From: Siphlonurus alternatus
Taxonomy: Eukaryota > Arthropoda > Insecta > Ephemeroptera > Siphlonuridae
Length of the DNA: 64,000 nucleotides
Direction of reading: 5' to 3'
Assembly: GCA_949825025.1 (NCBI GenBank)
Contig: OX463784.1
Span: 3,998,885 to 4,062,884 of the forward strand
This document shows positions 12,420-25,515 of this stretch, piece after piece. How positions within the stretch are numbered: position 1 is the first letter of the stretch; each line of letters begins with the position of its first letter. The notes beneath the pieces were generated by a model, which saw nothing but the letters and a program-made list of their open reading frames with translations, had not been told where the DNA came from and searched no databases. The position numbers and the translations under genes are program-made.

Positions 12420-13250
12420 TTAAGGGTAAGAACAATCGATTGTTGTAGTCCCATTTGATTTACATGTAAACCTTAGCATCCTCATAAATAATTCTGAATT
12501 TTTTGAAAGACCTTATAGCACGCCAAAAAAAAATGTGAAAAAAATTTCAAAACAATCGGACGATCCAATTTTTTAGATAGATAGCAGTGTGTACACACAT
12601 TACATGCATATAACCCGGCCTGCTTGCGGCTATTGTGGGTATTCCACCACGGTGGCTCGCTTGCTTGCAGCTGACTCTCTCAGTCCCTCCCTGAACTCAC
12701 CAACACTCCGAGCATCCACAAGCCCAGATGAGTCCATCACATTCCACTCCCTCACCGTTCTTCTCAAAAAAGAATACTTGCCCATATCATTTTTGCTTCC
12801 CCTATGAATTTGTTGGACTCTGGGCTTGTGGATGCTCGGAGTGTTGGTGAGTTCAGGGAGGGGCTGAGAGAGTCAGCCGCAAGCAAGCGAGCCACCGTGG
12901 TGGAATACCCACAATAGCCGCAAGCAGGGGTGTATGCATGTAATGTGTGTACACACTGCTAATTATCTTATCTTATCTCCAACTTCCAATCATGGTCCCT
13001 CCTAACCTTATAACGCCCTTTCTAAGCTCCTCCCAGCCCTTTTGGTTCCTAGTTATTTTATACATTGTTATCAGTCTACTTTGCTTCCTCCTTTCCTCTA
13101 AATCCTCCCATCCCAGTTGCTCTATCATTTTGGTCACACTCTCTTTTTAAATGAATTTTTTAATTTTTCAGTATAGGGCTTTTTCCCATGCGGAGACCTC
13201 TGAACAAAAAAATTAATTTAAAAAAATTGGATCGTCCAATTATTTTGATT
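12420..13250. mobile_element. Composite fold-back with nested 379-bp palindrome
   Basis: The left edge, TTAAGGGTAAGAACAATCG, matches the TTAA fold-back family at 26687-27216. The right side shows the inverse AAAATTGGATCGTCCAATT near 13215. Nested inside at 12582-12960 is a second palindrome that starts AGCAGTGTGTACACA and ends with its inverse. Its arms, about 120 bases long, are GC-rich (CACGGTGGCTCGCTTGC). Confidence 0.65.
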
Positions 13251-13430
13251 TTTTTTTATGTTTTTTTGGTGCTGTATCTGCTGAAAAAAAAAAAACAAAC
13301 AAAGAAACAGAATTATTATGAGGTTATCAGATTATTGTCAATATATATGCATATATTAAATGAAATAATCAAACAAATAATATTAATTAAGTGTTTTTTT
13401 CATTTATTTAAATTTGACATTTCACAATTA

Positions 13431-13432
<2 letters not shown>

Positions 13433-13501
<69 letters not shown>
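13433..13501. repeat. (TA)n microsatellite
   Basis: About 34 uninterrupted TA dinucleotides. The long open frame across it is an artefact of the repeat. Confidence 0.98.
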
Positions 13502-13508
<7 letters not shown>

Positions 13509-14639
13509 AAAAAACTGAAGGACAAAATCAAACACATTTCCCTGCAATTGGCAAACAATGCACATTGCATGCACATATATACTTCCGCAGTTTAATGATA
13601 AAGTTTATTTTTTGTATTATTATATATTCAATTCATATTCACATTCAACAATTAGCACCAGCTAGGAAACAAAGGATGTAAAAATGGCTCCAAATAAGTG
13701 CATCAATTGTTCATAATTTTATTTCTCCACATGATAACATATATATAATAAGATAATATAGAACTTTTCCAATAAAAGCATATTTATGTAAGATCTATTC
13801 TTGATTCACAATATATTCACATATTTTAACAAGTTATAATAAGATAAAAATATATATGATATATTTTTTGAAAAAAAAAAATAAATAACTTTTTATATTT
13901 TTTGTTGCTGCAAAAAAGCAATAAAGGCTTCAAGTCAGCTGATTTTTCGGTGTTCCAACCCGCTATACCAAACCTGTGTAAAAAAAAATAAAGTGAATTC
14001 GTTTTTCACTATTAAGAATAAGAGTTTTCAGGGAAAATTCCTTTACGGAACTTTGGTCCGAACTGAAAAATAAAGTAGATATTTCAAGATTTAGATTTTT
14101 TTACTTCATTTATAACCGAGAAAAGTTAAAAAAACACTTTGCTTCATTTTCAAGTGCAAGATGGACCTTAGCGACAAACAGTTGCGCAGCTTGAGCGCAT
14201 CGCTTGAAGCCTCTATAGTCTATAGCTGTACCTCTTACACCCTCATCTTCTCATATCAGATGCACAAACCTAGTTTTGTTCAAATTGAAATGAACAAACC
14301 ACAAAGATACTTTACAATCTTTACATCGACTTTGGTTCCTTCTCGATAATATATTTTAGCAAACTAGTTTTACGCATCTGTCCTGAAGAAAACCAAAAAT
14401 AAAATCAAACGGGTTTTAAAAGTCATTGCAAGTAAAGGTTATATAGTTTCTTATCTCATTTCACTGATAACGACCTGCAGTGAAAATGGTCTTTAAGGGT
14501 AAGGTAACATACATTAATAAATCATGTTAAAAAAAAACTGAAAATTATGAGAAAAATTTAAAATGTCCTCTGCATCCCCTATCAGTGGCTAAAGTATCAG
14601 GTATACAAACTCGAGCTAGTTTTTGAGTTATGAATTTTT
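13502..14639. other. AT-rich stretch, no gene seen
   Basis: No coding signal. A TTTAAGGGTAAGGTAAC end of the TTAA fold-back family lies at about 14493-14510 without a clear partner. Confidence 0.4.
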
Positions 14640-14900
14640 AAAGTTGACTAATTTAACATGGAAGTTTTTGTCTTCTCTAAGCATGCCGGCATGTTGGCAG
14701 GCAAATCTCTTTTGGAACATATCCACCAGCTGTCTGTTCCTCAACTTTTCCATGGGCTTGCGAGCGCTGTTCAGCTGGCTCATCGGCGTGGGTGGGAAGA
14801 ACTCGATCTGACCTCGGAACTGAGCCTTATTATGGAGCGTGTTGGCTGTGCAAACCGTGGCGTTGCAGAAACACCATCACCTGTGGACATGCTTTTGTTA
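14640..14900 (-). pseudogene. Decayed exon-like segment of an unidentified host gene
   Basis: The minus strand reads as a plausible conserved peptide including NATVCTANTLHNKAQFRG, IEFFPPTPMSQLNSARKP and RNRQLVDMFQKRFACQHAG. The upstream TCCACAG acceptor leads into other frames, which hit stops. The 3' side runs straight into a TTAA-family fold-back sequence without a donor. A frameshift or truncation is therefore likely. GC content is well above its neighbours. The parent protein was not recognised. Confidence 0.45.
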
Positions 14901-15234
14901 CTTTTAGAACCAGATAAACCTGTAAAATTATATTTTTAATGAAGAATGAAGGTGGGGGGAGGGGGAGATTTTAGGGGGAGGGAAAATCACCCCCCTAAAA
15001 ATTCTTGACACATTATACGTGTCTACTGTAAAAATGTTCCTCATTTCAGCCGCATATGAGGGGTAAAAAGACGCGTGCCATCTGCTAGTCATCATGACGT
15101 CATGTCTTTCAAAGGTCCATGAATGAAAATCTGGGTATAATAATAAAAACTGGTCAGAAATTACTTCACCTAAAATCGAGACTATAAGAGAAGGAATGCT
15201 ATATTAAAAATAAAAAAAAAATAAAAAATCGAGT

Positions 15235-15580
15235 TTAAGGGTAAGATAACGCCACCAATGTTAAAAATAATCCCTCACATGAAAAATCTAAAAATAATTT
15301 AAAATGTTCTCCTCTACACCCCCTATCAGTAACTAGCTAAAATATCAGGTATACAAATACGATCTAGTTTTTGAGTTATGAATTTTTAAAGTTGACTACT
15401 TTAACATGGAGAAATTAAATTAGTCAACTTTAAAAATTCATAACTCAAAAACTAGATCGTATTTGTATACCTGATATTTTAGCTACTGATAGGGGATGAA
15501 GAGGAGAACATTTTAAATTTTTTTCAGAATTTTTGTGAGAGGGATTTTTTTTAACACTGGTGGCGTTATCTTACCTTTAA
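15235..15580. mobile_element. TTAA-bounded fold-back MITE, copy 1
   Basis: Begins TTAAGGGTAAGATAACGCCA and ends with the inverse TGGCGTTATCTTACCTTTAA. It is an almost perfect palindrome of about 346 bp. TTAA at both ends suggests a piggyBac- or Kolobok-type target. Confidence 0.85.
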
Positions 15581-15891
15581 AAAAATAAAAATAAACAAAT
15601 GAATAAATTTATATGAACCATGTATATGGCATCAGGCACGGATCCAGCTGTGGCTGGGTGGCTGCAACCTTCCCCCCCCCCCCAAAAATAAAGGGATTAA
15701 ACATGGGCAAAATAGGCATTTCCAAGATTTTCACAGGATTTGCAAAAGTTGACAAAATGTACAGATTTGTAATTTTGAGTTTCGAAGGACAACCCAAAAA
15801 TTTTAATTCACTACTCTATTATAGAGCTAGATTACGTGCCAGAATGAACTGACTAACTATGATAACAATGGAAAACTTGGTCTGCACTTAC

Positions 15892-16004
15892 CCATGACTA
15901 AGTTGGCCAAGACAATGGATATGAGTCGCAGCATCAACGGCTACAGCCCCATCGCCGGTATCAGAACCCTCGTCCGGTTCGGCATTGAATCTTCTGGACC
16001 ACAA
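15892..16004 (-). CDS. Exon-like segment of an unidentified host gene
   Basis: On the minus strand a CATTTCCAG acceptor and a strong GTAAGT donor bound 113 bases that read openly as LWSRRFNAEPDEGSDTGDGA and continue to GQLSH. Base composition is GC-rich against an AT-rich background. Neither the protein nor its link to the segment at 14640-14900 could be established. Confidence 0.45.
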
Positions 16005-16740
16005 CTGGAAATGGAGTGTTTTTAGAAAACAACCTTTTTGATTTACTAAGTTTATCAGTTTTTTTGAGAACGATATTAATAATAAATTTTAAATGGATTA
16101 ATTATATGTATGATTAAATATGCTTTTTTATCAGTACTGTACACACAGTGTATTACTATGCATATATAGATATATATAATATATATATATATATATACCG
16201 TATGTACATATGTATAATACATGGTTCCTGATTGGAATGCATTGCATATACAAAATAGGCATCAATAATAATAAATGCACACAGATTTCTAATTAAACAA
16301 GGATAAAAGCCATACAGCTTGCAAGAGTTGTTATTTAATTAGCTGCACATGATGTGTATGATATATCAGAATGACGTACACAGTATGCATATCATATATA
16401 TTATGCAAATTTATTATTCATATATATGATATAGTATTTTTTTATGTCAATTGCAACATTATATATACAAAAAAATTGACATCATATTAATATACAGTAT
16501 ACCGGTAATACTGTATATATATACTCTTTATGTTATTTATACTGTAATTATATCACATATTATAAGTACATAATATGCATGCATATACAGTATACATAAT
16601 ATATATATATATATATACATTATATACATAGTGCATATTACATATTATTATATCATGCATTATATATACATGCAGAGGATATAATATGTACATATGATAT
16701 TTAATACATAGTACACCACGCAGCCCGGTAACGGACCCCC
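16005..16740. other. AT-rich stretch with ATATAC-rich simple sequence
   Basis: Low-complexity TATA/ATAC-rich sequence from about 16130 to 16720. No gene supported. Confidence 0.5.
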
Positions 16741-17095
16741 TTAAGGGTAAGGTAACGCCACCAATGTTAAAAAAAATCCCTCTCACAAAAATTCTGAAAA
16801 AAATTTAAAATGTTCTCCTCTATACCCCCTATCAGTACCTAAAATATCAGGTATACAAATACGATCTAGTTTTTGAGTTATAAATTTTTAAAGTTGACTA
16901 CTTTAACATGGAGAAATGAAACTCTCATGTTAAATTGGTCAACTTTAAAAATTCATAACTCAAAAACTAGATCGTATTTGTATACCTGATATTTTAGCTA
17001 CTGATAGGGGGTGTAGAGGAGAACATTTTAAATTTTTTTCAGAATTTTTGTGAGAGGGATTTTTTTTAACATTGGTGGCGTTACCTTACCCTTAA
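16741..17095. mobile_element. TTAA-bounded fold-back MITE, copy 2
   Basis: Same termini and arms as the copy at 15235-15580, with TTAAGGGTAAGGTAACGCCA and its inverse. Both ends sit on TTAA. Confidence 0.88.
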
Positions 17096-17141
17096 GACAT
17101 TTTTCACTTTTAACAATTTTTATCTGCAATATTTAGGGTTC

Positions 17142-17507
17142 TTAAGGGTAAGATAACGCCACCAATGTTAAAAAAAATCCCTCACACGAAAATTTTGAAA
17201 AAAAATTAAAATGTTCTCCTCTACACCCCTTATATATTATAGTAGCCAAAATATCAGGTATACAAATACGATCTACTTTTTGAGTTACGAATTTTTATAG
17301 TTGATTAATTTAACATGGAAGTTTCATTTCTCCATATTAAAGTAGTCAACTTTAAAAATTCATAACTCAAAAAGTAGTTCGTATTTGTATACCTGATATT
17401 TTAGCTACTGATAGGGGGGTGTAGAGGAGAAGATTTTAATTTTGTTTTTTTCAGAATTTTTGTGTGAGGGATTTTTTTTAACATTGGTGACGTTATCTTA
17501 CCCTTAA
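17142..17507. mobile_element. TTAA-bounded fold-back MITE, copy 3
   Basis: Same family as 15235 and 16741, with TTAA at both ends and slightly more divergence between the arms. Only about 47 bp separate it from copy 2. Confidence 0.87.
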
Positions 17508-17669
17508 AAATTCGAAAAAATATTAACATGTTCAATGGAATATAATACAGTATGCATAGTAATTGAGTTTATCATAATTTCAGTTCCATATCATGCAGAT
17601 TGCAGAGCAACTATTCTCTTTGAGAAGAAAAAAAAAAAAAAAATTGTTGAGATCGAGGGACATGAAAAA

Positions 17670-18022
17670 AAAAATGTTCCGGTTTTGGTCCAGGCCTGCT
17701 TTTGGACTCCTTATAGCCAAAAAAAGTAAAAAAATAAAATTGTAATCCATTAATCAAATCAGCCTTTTTATGAAAATAACAACTGCAAAACTGTGATTTT
17801 TTTTTACCATGCAGTGAAGAAAAAATAAAAACAAATTATTTGCTAAAAATCCTGCTTTTAATTCGTTTTTATTTTTTTTGAACCAGTAAAAAAAAATATC
17901 ACGGTATTGCAGATGCCATTTTCATGAAAAGGGTGATTTGGTTAATGGGTTAAAATTTAATATTTTTACTTTTTCTGGCTATAAGGAGCCCAAAAACAGG
18001 CCTGGACCAAAACAGGGCTAAA
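17670..18022. repeat. ~350-bp inverted repeat
   Basis: GGTTTTGGTCCAGGCCTGCTT at the left pairs with AAACAGGCCTGGACCAAAAC at the right, and the arms continue through ATAGCCAAAAAAAGT. A fragment of the arm also occurs near 10570. Confidence 0.75.
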
Positions 18023-18149
18023 TTCCATTACTGTACCGGGCAGGCACACTGTATATATACATGACATAGAGTGCACGTTTTAAGCCACAGATCGATAGCT
18101 TTTATGCGAGTTTTCATTGAAAATAGGTCATCCACCACCTTAAGAGACC

Positions 18150-18560
18150 CACCCCCTTGAAGTTCAAAGTCTCAAAAAAATTCTAGAATCAATGTATAAG
18201 ATGCAAATGAAAACTTTGAGCGATGAATTTTTATTATTTTTAATAATTATTTATAATTGATTTATTTGGTTGATTTTTCACTAAAGAGTTGGTATTACGA
18301 ACACATGTCCTGCACACTAGCGCCAGCTGGCGGAGGCAGACAGAACACATGTTCCCCCACCCTAGCGCCAATTTGGCCAGTTGGCGGGGGCAGCCAGAGC
18401 AGCCTCGGAAATTGAAGAAGTGAATTTTTTTTTTTTTTCAACCAAATTTAACAATACATAAATAATTAGAAAAAAGATAAAAACTCCCTTCCAAAGCATT
18501 CACTTGCATCTTATATTGAAACTAGAATTTTTTTGAAACTTTGAACTCCAATTTTTTATG
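18150..18560. repeat. ~410-bp inverted repeat around CGCCAGCTGGCGG core
   Basis: The left arm has GAAGTTCAAAGTCTCAAAAA and ATAAGATGCAAATGAA. The right arm carries the inverse, TTGAAACTTTGAACTCCAA and CACTTGCATCTTATATTGAA. The centre holds two copies of a CACATGTYC...CTAGCGCCA block. A right-arm copy lies at about 19970-20105. Confidence 0.75.
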
Positions 18561-21500
18561 GTTTATATCCCATGCATTTATATAGTTTCCCGGCCATAAA
18601 TTATATCGGGTGCTGCAACAGCTTGTTGGTCAGCTCCAAGTTCTGCTGAGTCCATGAACGTGCTCGCCGCGCCGCTTGGAGCCTTCTCGCTCATACTTCG
18701 CTCGAACGGCCCAAGCGGGCGGCTGCGCGCGCTCCAAAAAGGATATTTATGTGGAAGTAGCGGCCAGGCGCCTGTCCCGAGGCACGGCCACGCTCTGAGG
18801 CGACACGCGTCTTTTTAAAGTCGAATGTTATATAATTTTTATGCATGATCGCCGCCGCATTGTAGTCACGGCTCCTCTGCAGTTGTCCAAAACACGTACA
18901 TGACTCTGACGTCAGCGTTTCATCGGTTAGGGGAGCGTGGGCCATGTGTCGGCCCACCATGCAGACTTTGTGGCATCATACTGCAGTGGTCTAGCTAGCT
19001 AGCTGCATGGTTGCATGCTGTAACACTGCTCTACATGCATCCCCACTCAGCTCTGCTCCCCCATGTGACTGCAACTGCACTATTAAGGAACTACATAGTT
19101 CGCGTTTTCCCATATACTAGCTTACGCTGGAAGAAACAACAGACTGTTCATTCTACCCCTGCAACGTATCAATTGTCACACGTTATAACGCCTCTCTACC
19201 ATACCAAGCACCCCCCCGTTGTACACGTTGACCCGCCACTATAAGTTGCTCGCGAACAGAAAGAAGTCTTCTAGGTAAAAAAAAAAAAAAAACTTGAAAA
19301 AGTGTACAGTCGTCGCCTCGGAAAATTTCCCTTTGCAGCCTTGTTAATCACCGTGCCCCATAAGAATAACACAGGGCAAGGTGAATGACTTCTATTGTAA
19401 TTTTTCTTTCAAAATGATACGTAAAAGTGATAGCGATTAAATATAATTAATAAATTATATATTTTTTTAATACTATTGAAAAAAAATCACTTATCACTTA
19501 AATCTATTTTCTCGGCGTATATTTTTACATGTCAGAGCACGTGCTGTAATGTTGTAAAATATAATAGTAATCGCGTCGTAATCCGGTCGTATTATTTTAT
19601 AGTCAAAACGTAAAAATAATGCAACATAATAATGTTGTGGAAATAGCGGCCAGGTGCCTGTCCCGAGGCACGGCCATGCTCTGAGGCGACAAAAGTCTTT
19701 TTAAAGTCGATTGTTATATAATTTTTATGCATGATCACCAAGCATCTCTGAAAAATGCAAAATAAAATAAAAAAAAAATAGAAGCGCGGGAAGTAAATAG
19801 ATTGCGATTTACGCTCTTTAATATGTGAATTTGATATAATTAATATAAGAAAGAATTATTGCTAATAATCAAATGATTTTACTCATATATAATCGGAAGA
19901 AACCGGGAAAGCGAAACGTGGAAGGGGCGGGAAGGGGGGACCCCGAAATTGAAGAAGTGAAAACACATATTTTTTTTATATATGAACCAATTTTAACAAT
20001 ACATAAATAATTAGAAAAAGTTAAAAAATTCCCTTCCAAAGCATTCACATATGCATCTTATATTGAAACTAGAATTTTTTTGAGACTTTGAACTCCAATT
20101 TTTTATATGGTTTCTATCCCATAGTCTCCCATAATTATATCGGCTGCTGCAACAGCTTGTTGGACAGTTTGTTGGTCAGCTCCAAATTCTGCGTCCATGT
20201 GGACGTGCTCGCGCCACGGCCGCTTGGAGCCTGGTCGCTCATACGTACTGCGCTCGCACGGCCCAAGCAGGCGGCTACGCGCGTCCCAAGAAGGATATAA
20301 TTATACAGCGGCCAGGCGCCTGTCCCGAGGCACGGCCACGCTCTGAGGCGACAAGCGTCTTTTTAAAGTCGAATGTTATCTAATTTTTATGCATGATCAC
20401 CATACATCTCTGAAAAGTGCAAAATAAAAAAAGAAACAAAAATAGAGGAGCGTGAAGTAAAAAGATTGCGATTCACGCTCTATAATGTGAATTTGATATA
20501 ATTAATATAATAAATAATTATTGCTAATAATCAAATAATTTTATTCATTATAAATTATAAAAATATTATAATAATATAATATAGTAACATTATTATAAAT
20601 CACAAACCCGAATACAAAGAGAAATATTAACACCACGAGATTAGGCAACTTTTTCAGATTCAAAGTAAGGCGAGTTGCCTAAACAAAAATTAATTAATTA
20701 TTTACTTTATTTAATTATCAAATTGAATTCCTGTAAGTAATAAATAAATGACCTTCTACAAAATTTTAAAAAGCGACGTGAACGCAAAAATCTTAATTAT
20801 TTTCTCAAAGTTACAGCAAAATGTAATGGCAAAAGCATGCTTATAGAGATACGACATTTTTTTTGTGGATGATGGCTACTGCACGTAAACAAGCGCGGTT
20901 GTCAAGTGCACTAGCTCTCACTGACAACAACACGACAACAGTGAATGAGGCAGAGAGAAACCAAAAATTGACAACATTGCCGTTTTCCCCTATCTTTGCA
21001 AACCATGTGTTAAAACACATGGCCCACCATGCAGACATTGTGGCGTCATACTGCAGTGGTCTATAGGTAGCTGCAAGCCATGCTGTGAGCTTGTGAACCA
21101 CGGTGGCAGGGAGCCCTGTAAAGTCTCCTTTGAAGCTTTCATGGCCATGAAGAAGCTGTGATGTTGCATGCTGTAACGTGTGATTCCCCCCCCCCCTTCC
21201 CCCCAAGATGCGAATTAAAATTTCCTGCCACTCAAATAATATGTATTATAAAATTTATAAATCACTGGCTGCTCTATAAGAAGGCATTGTATAAAGTGTA
21301 AAAAATACGCGCGGTCCGGCATCTCTGAAATGTAAAATAAAAAATAAATTTAAAAAAAAAAATAGAAGAGCGTAAATTAAAAAAAAATGCGATTTACGCT
21401 CGTCAATGTGAATTTGATATAATTAATATATAAAAAATTATCATTGCTAATATATAAAAATAATCAAATAATTTTACTCATTATAAATATTATTACATAA

Positions 21501-21600
21501 AGAGAAATATTAACGCCACAGGGATAGGCAACTTGTTCAGCTTCAAAGTATGGCGAGTTGCCTAAACAACAAATTCTTGAACTATTATAAGTCAAATTCC
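18560..21600. repeat. Three copies of a GC-rich/AT-rich composite repeat module
   Basis: GCGGCCAGGCGCCTGTCCCG recurs at about 18759, 19646 and 20311, each followed by TCTTTTTAAAGTCG and TTTTTATGCATGATC. A second block, CATCTCTGAAA to TGTGAATTTGATATAATTAA, recurs at about 19742, 20405 and 21320. CCCACCATGCAGAC with TGGCRTCATACTGCAGTGG recurs at 18953 and 21022. These are scrambled copies of one dispersed repeat. No protein domain was recognised in the frames crossing it. Confidence 0.7.
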
Positions 21601-23640
21601 AATAAAATGCATGGCGACTGTTTAAGCAGTTCATAATAACGGTGAAATATATTGTTATATTATATTAATGTTGTATATTAATTATTATAAACATTTCATG
21701 CTTGTATGTTATATATTGTGTATAACCTTGGTTGATTTGTAAATTAAGTGACCAATAAAAAAAAATATATAATTATTTATTTATACACTCGCGTTCAAAA
21801 ATATATTACATTTTTTAATTAATTTTTATAACTTATGCATATTACTAAATACTACACAATTATAAAATTTGATATAATAATATGCATTGCATTGAATAAA
21901 ATTAAATATATTAAAATAATGCATCGCATGATCATTTCCATCCTAAAATTCTTTCTTTTTGTTGTGGAGATTTAAATGCATGAACAAATTATTCTACATG
22001 CAAGAGAGTACTCACGCTGCATAATGTCTCAAAATCCAGTCAGTAACATCAAAAGGAACTTTTGAAAACAAGATATTTTCGCTTGCAATAAAATTAAATA
22101 TTTTTTTAAAGAAAAAGTGACGTGACGTAAAAAAAAAGCATGCAGAAATATATAATAACTTAATTATTCATATAAAAAAAAATCGGATCGTCTGCAAAAG
22201 GCAACCTAGCTGGTATAGTATGAGTTAAAGCATTGCACGATACATATTAAAAAAAAATACATGAAAAACTGATGCAGTTCGTCTTTCCCGGGTCTCCCCC
22301 ATGAAAAAAAAGATACTCCTTTTGGTCTCCCCACACATGCCACCACCGTCGTCGGAGTTGCAGCTGCAGAGGAGGTGTGGCACCTCCTGCTGGAATTCGT
22401 CACTTCGCGCCGTAAGGGCTGCCGCACACAGGATCGCATGATTTCGCAGCGTATGATAAGAAAATTAAGAACCTATGTGATCACACGTATACGCGCACAC
22501 TAATTTCATATCGCATCGCATGCACTCGTAGGTTCTTCATTTAAAACCGTTTCTAAATTTATACTATTATATGTATATATACGATGCGATGCAAAGGCGG
22601 CGATGTTTATATATTTATGCAAAAATTGCAATGACTACTTCTATTATATAATTTTTTTCAAAACGTAACGTATACGTGGAAAGAAAAAGTGACAGTGATA
22701 ATATATAAATATTTTATTAATATTATTGAAAAATATCACTTACAGTATCACTTAAATCGAGCTTCTCGAAGTATATTTTCACATGTATATAAAAGCGCGC
22801 GCTGTAATGTTGTCATAATCGTGTCTTAATTCAGTCGTATAGTGAAAAAGTAAAAAATAATGCGGCATGCATGCAAGTGTACGCGCATGGAAAAAAATGT
22901 GACAGCAATATAATATAATAATGTATCCTTTTTTTAATATCGAAAAAAAATCATCACTTAATTAAATCGAGCTTTTTCGAAGATTAAATGCATGAAAGTA
23001 TATACTACATGAAAAGAGGGAGCGCTGTGTAGAAATGCTATAGTATAATAAAAATTATAAAATAGTGATCGCGTCGTAGAAAAAGGTAAAAATAATGCGG
23101 CATGCATGCAAGTGAGTTTTAATTTATGCTTGCATACCTGTATTTTGATTGTTTTATAAATTTAATATAATATATAATATACATGATAATAATAATATAT
23201 AAACTTTATTTTCCTAAAAGCTAAAGTCGCATGAATATTACTTGTATGTATGGAACCAGTCTTAAAATCCATTACAATTGTAACATCCAGGAACAATAGG
23301 AAAAAAAAAAAATAGACATATTATATAAAAAATGTAACCAATAAATTACTTTCGTATGTATAATAATATATTCATTATATATTATATTATATACAATAAT
23401 TATACGATATGGAATACTTAATATTTTAAAGTGTCGTACATAATAATGGTATCGATGGCATGCAATCCAATAATTCAGACGTAATTAAGGCGATTATATG
23501 ATCGTCATGATTCAGTGCAAAAATTATAATTTTTTTCTATCGCTCACTAAACGAAAATCGCACGTGAAAGAAATTAACAAAAACACACACGTACGATACA
23601 CAGCGACGAATAAAATTTTTATATTTTAATATTGAAAATA
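21601..23640. other. Old repeat-rich AT stretch, no gene seen
   Basis: AATAATGCGGCATGCATGCAAGTG recurs at about 22857 and 23093. The preceding GCTGTAATGTTGT block also occurs at about 19541. Nothing codes convincingly. Confidence 0.45.
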
Positions 23641-25127
23641 AAATATGACTTACTTTCATTAAATGATTGGAGATAGCGAAATACCATCGCAGCATTCGCA
23701 GGACGTGTACCTTCCTCCGGCCGCAGGGGTCCCAGCGCGGGTGGCACCCGTTATTTACGTTAACAGTAACTACATAATGCATCTTACTCGTGAGCTGCAG
23801 TGCAAGAGAGTGAACCGCATCCTCGACCTACCTCAATCTCAAAAAATAAACCAGTGCTACCAACATAACAAAAATTGAACTAAACTTGGAACAAACACTC
23901 GTGCAAGCCTAGCGGAACAAATTTTTAAATACCAACATGAAAAAATATCTCTAACAATATTGAATACAATACAAACATGTCTCATGCCGTTAAGCTTCAC
24001 GTATTGCATATTAATACATGGAAAATAAACAGCGCAATATATTTTTTTAGTGAGCAATAACGAAGCTTATATTATATACCTTATCCTGGTTGTCGAAATT
24101 ACATTTTCATAACATTCGAAGGGAAGAAAATATAGTGCAATTCACACAATACGGTTTGCAACACTGTTTTTCATCTGTAGAGCTAGTGGCGAATAGAAAT
24201 GTCGGACTGACAGAGCGTCGAAAAACCTTGTTTTGTTTCATTAATTTAACACTGTAATAATACACTCACATGGTTTGTACCGCAATATATGAGTCCCTCT
24301 ATACTTCAAAATGCAAAATCGATGAGAAATATAAATGCCAAAGCAGTTTTGGTAAGCCATCAAAGTTGCTTTAGGGGGTCTCTTAATAAGTGGTAAAACC
24401 TTGAAAATATAATTTTATCATAAAAATATCCCAAAATGAATACTGTAGTATGCATAAGGCATCAAAAGAGAGAAAAAAAGAAATTAAAACATAAAAGCCA
24501 ACACCACGACAACACACAGGTTTTTCTTGCTCATTTTTTGTTGTTGTTTTTTCACTTTTTGTGCAAAATTAGAATAATCACAGAGGAATACTTACATCTC
24601 TAGACTTCATGTTTCTTCCAGTGTTATCCTATCCATTAGCTGTTTTTCTTGTTTATAGTTTTTAATATATAGCACGTACGTCATCCAATTTTTTCTTGTT
24701 ATGCATATTATTGTATTTACCACTGAGCAACGAGCAACGCCCATTTTTTGCTTCTCTTGGCACTCGTACGCGCGCTGGCATCGATTTTTAGTTACTAAGT
24801 AGTGTTGCCAACAAAAAAAAAATTCTTTCAACGAGAGAGCACACAAATATTTGGGGTCTTTCACGTCATAAATGAATTATTAGTATAAAACAAATAAGAT
24901 TGTTTATTATATTTGTTTGTTCGTTAAAACATCATAAATTTGGTCCATGATACGCATTTTTATGATCAAAATAAAAAGGGATTGTCAACTCTATTGGTTG
25001 GAAGCACTGGTGACGTACTGCAAGTTGCCTAACAGTTAGGGGTTCTACGGATATAGCCCTAGTAAGACAACTTGTAGAGGAACTTTGATAAATTATCCTG
25101 CAGGATCGGGTGCTTGGCGGACAGGCC
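23641..25127. other. Non-coding stretch; GC-rich block near 23690-23830 unassigned
   Basis: The block at about 23690-23830 is open on both strands but matches nothing I recognise and has no convincing splice sites. The rest is AT-rich. Confidence 0.35.
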
Positions 25128-25151
25128 GGGGGGGGGGGGGGGGGGGGGGGG
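25128..25151. repeat. 24-base poly-G tract
   Basis: Uninterrupted guanines on the + strand, capable of G-quadruplex formation. The length is likely unstable or uncertain in the assembly. Confidence 0.95.
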
Positions 25152-25476
25152 AAGGGCAATCAAGAAGATCAGCACCAGTCAATTTTTAATATCCACTGCG
25201 CGTGAGATTCGTTTTAATTAATACAAAAAGAATAATTATTGATTTTTATGTTTTCATATATATATTATATGCTGCGTATGTTTTGCACACAGTAAAAACA
25301 TCTCGCGTGTGTAATTTCGTATATTTTTACACTGGTGATTCCTAAAATTTAATAATTGTAAATATTTTAATTGGATGAAATTTATAATAAATTTCACTTA
25401 AAAATCACAAATCTCTAATTTCTGACTGATATATTATATAATAATATGTATTATATTCAGTAAAAAGTGTAAAATA

Positions 25477-25515
<39 letters not shown>

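Noticed and set aside
13188..13595. 135-aa frame across the (TA)n run
   Set aside because: Isoleucine-tyrosine repeat is a translation of the microsatellite.
20841..21206. 121-aa minus-strand frame
   Set aside because: Crosses the dispersed composite repeat and shares its blocks with 18953; no domain or splice support.
23537..23878. Overlapping frames on both strands near 23.7 kb
   Set aside because: Could be an exon but no protein family, splice pair or codon bias supports either strand.
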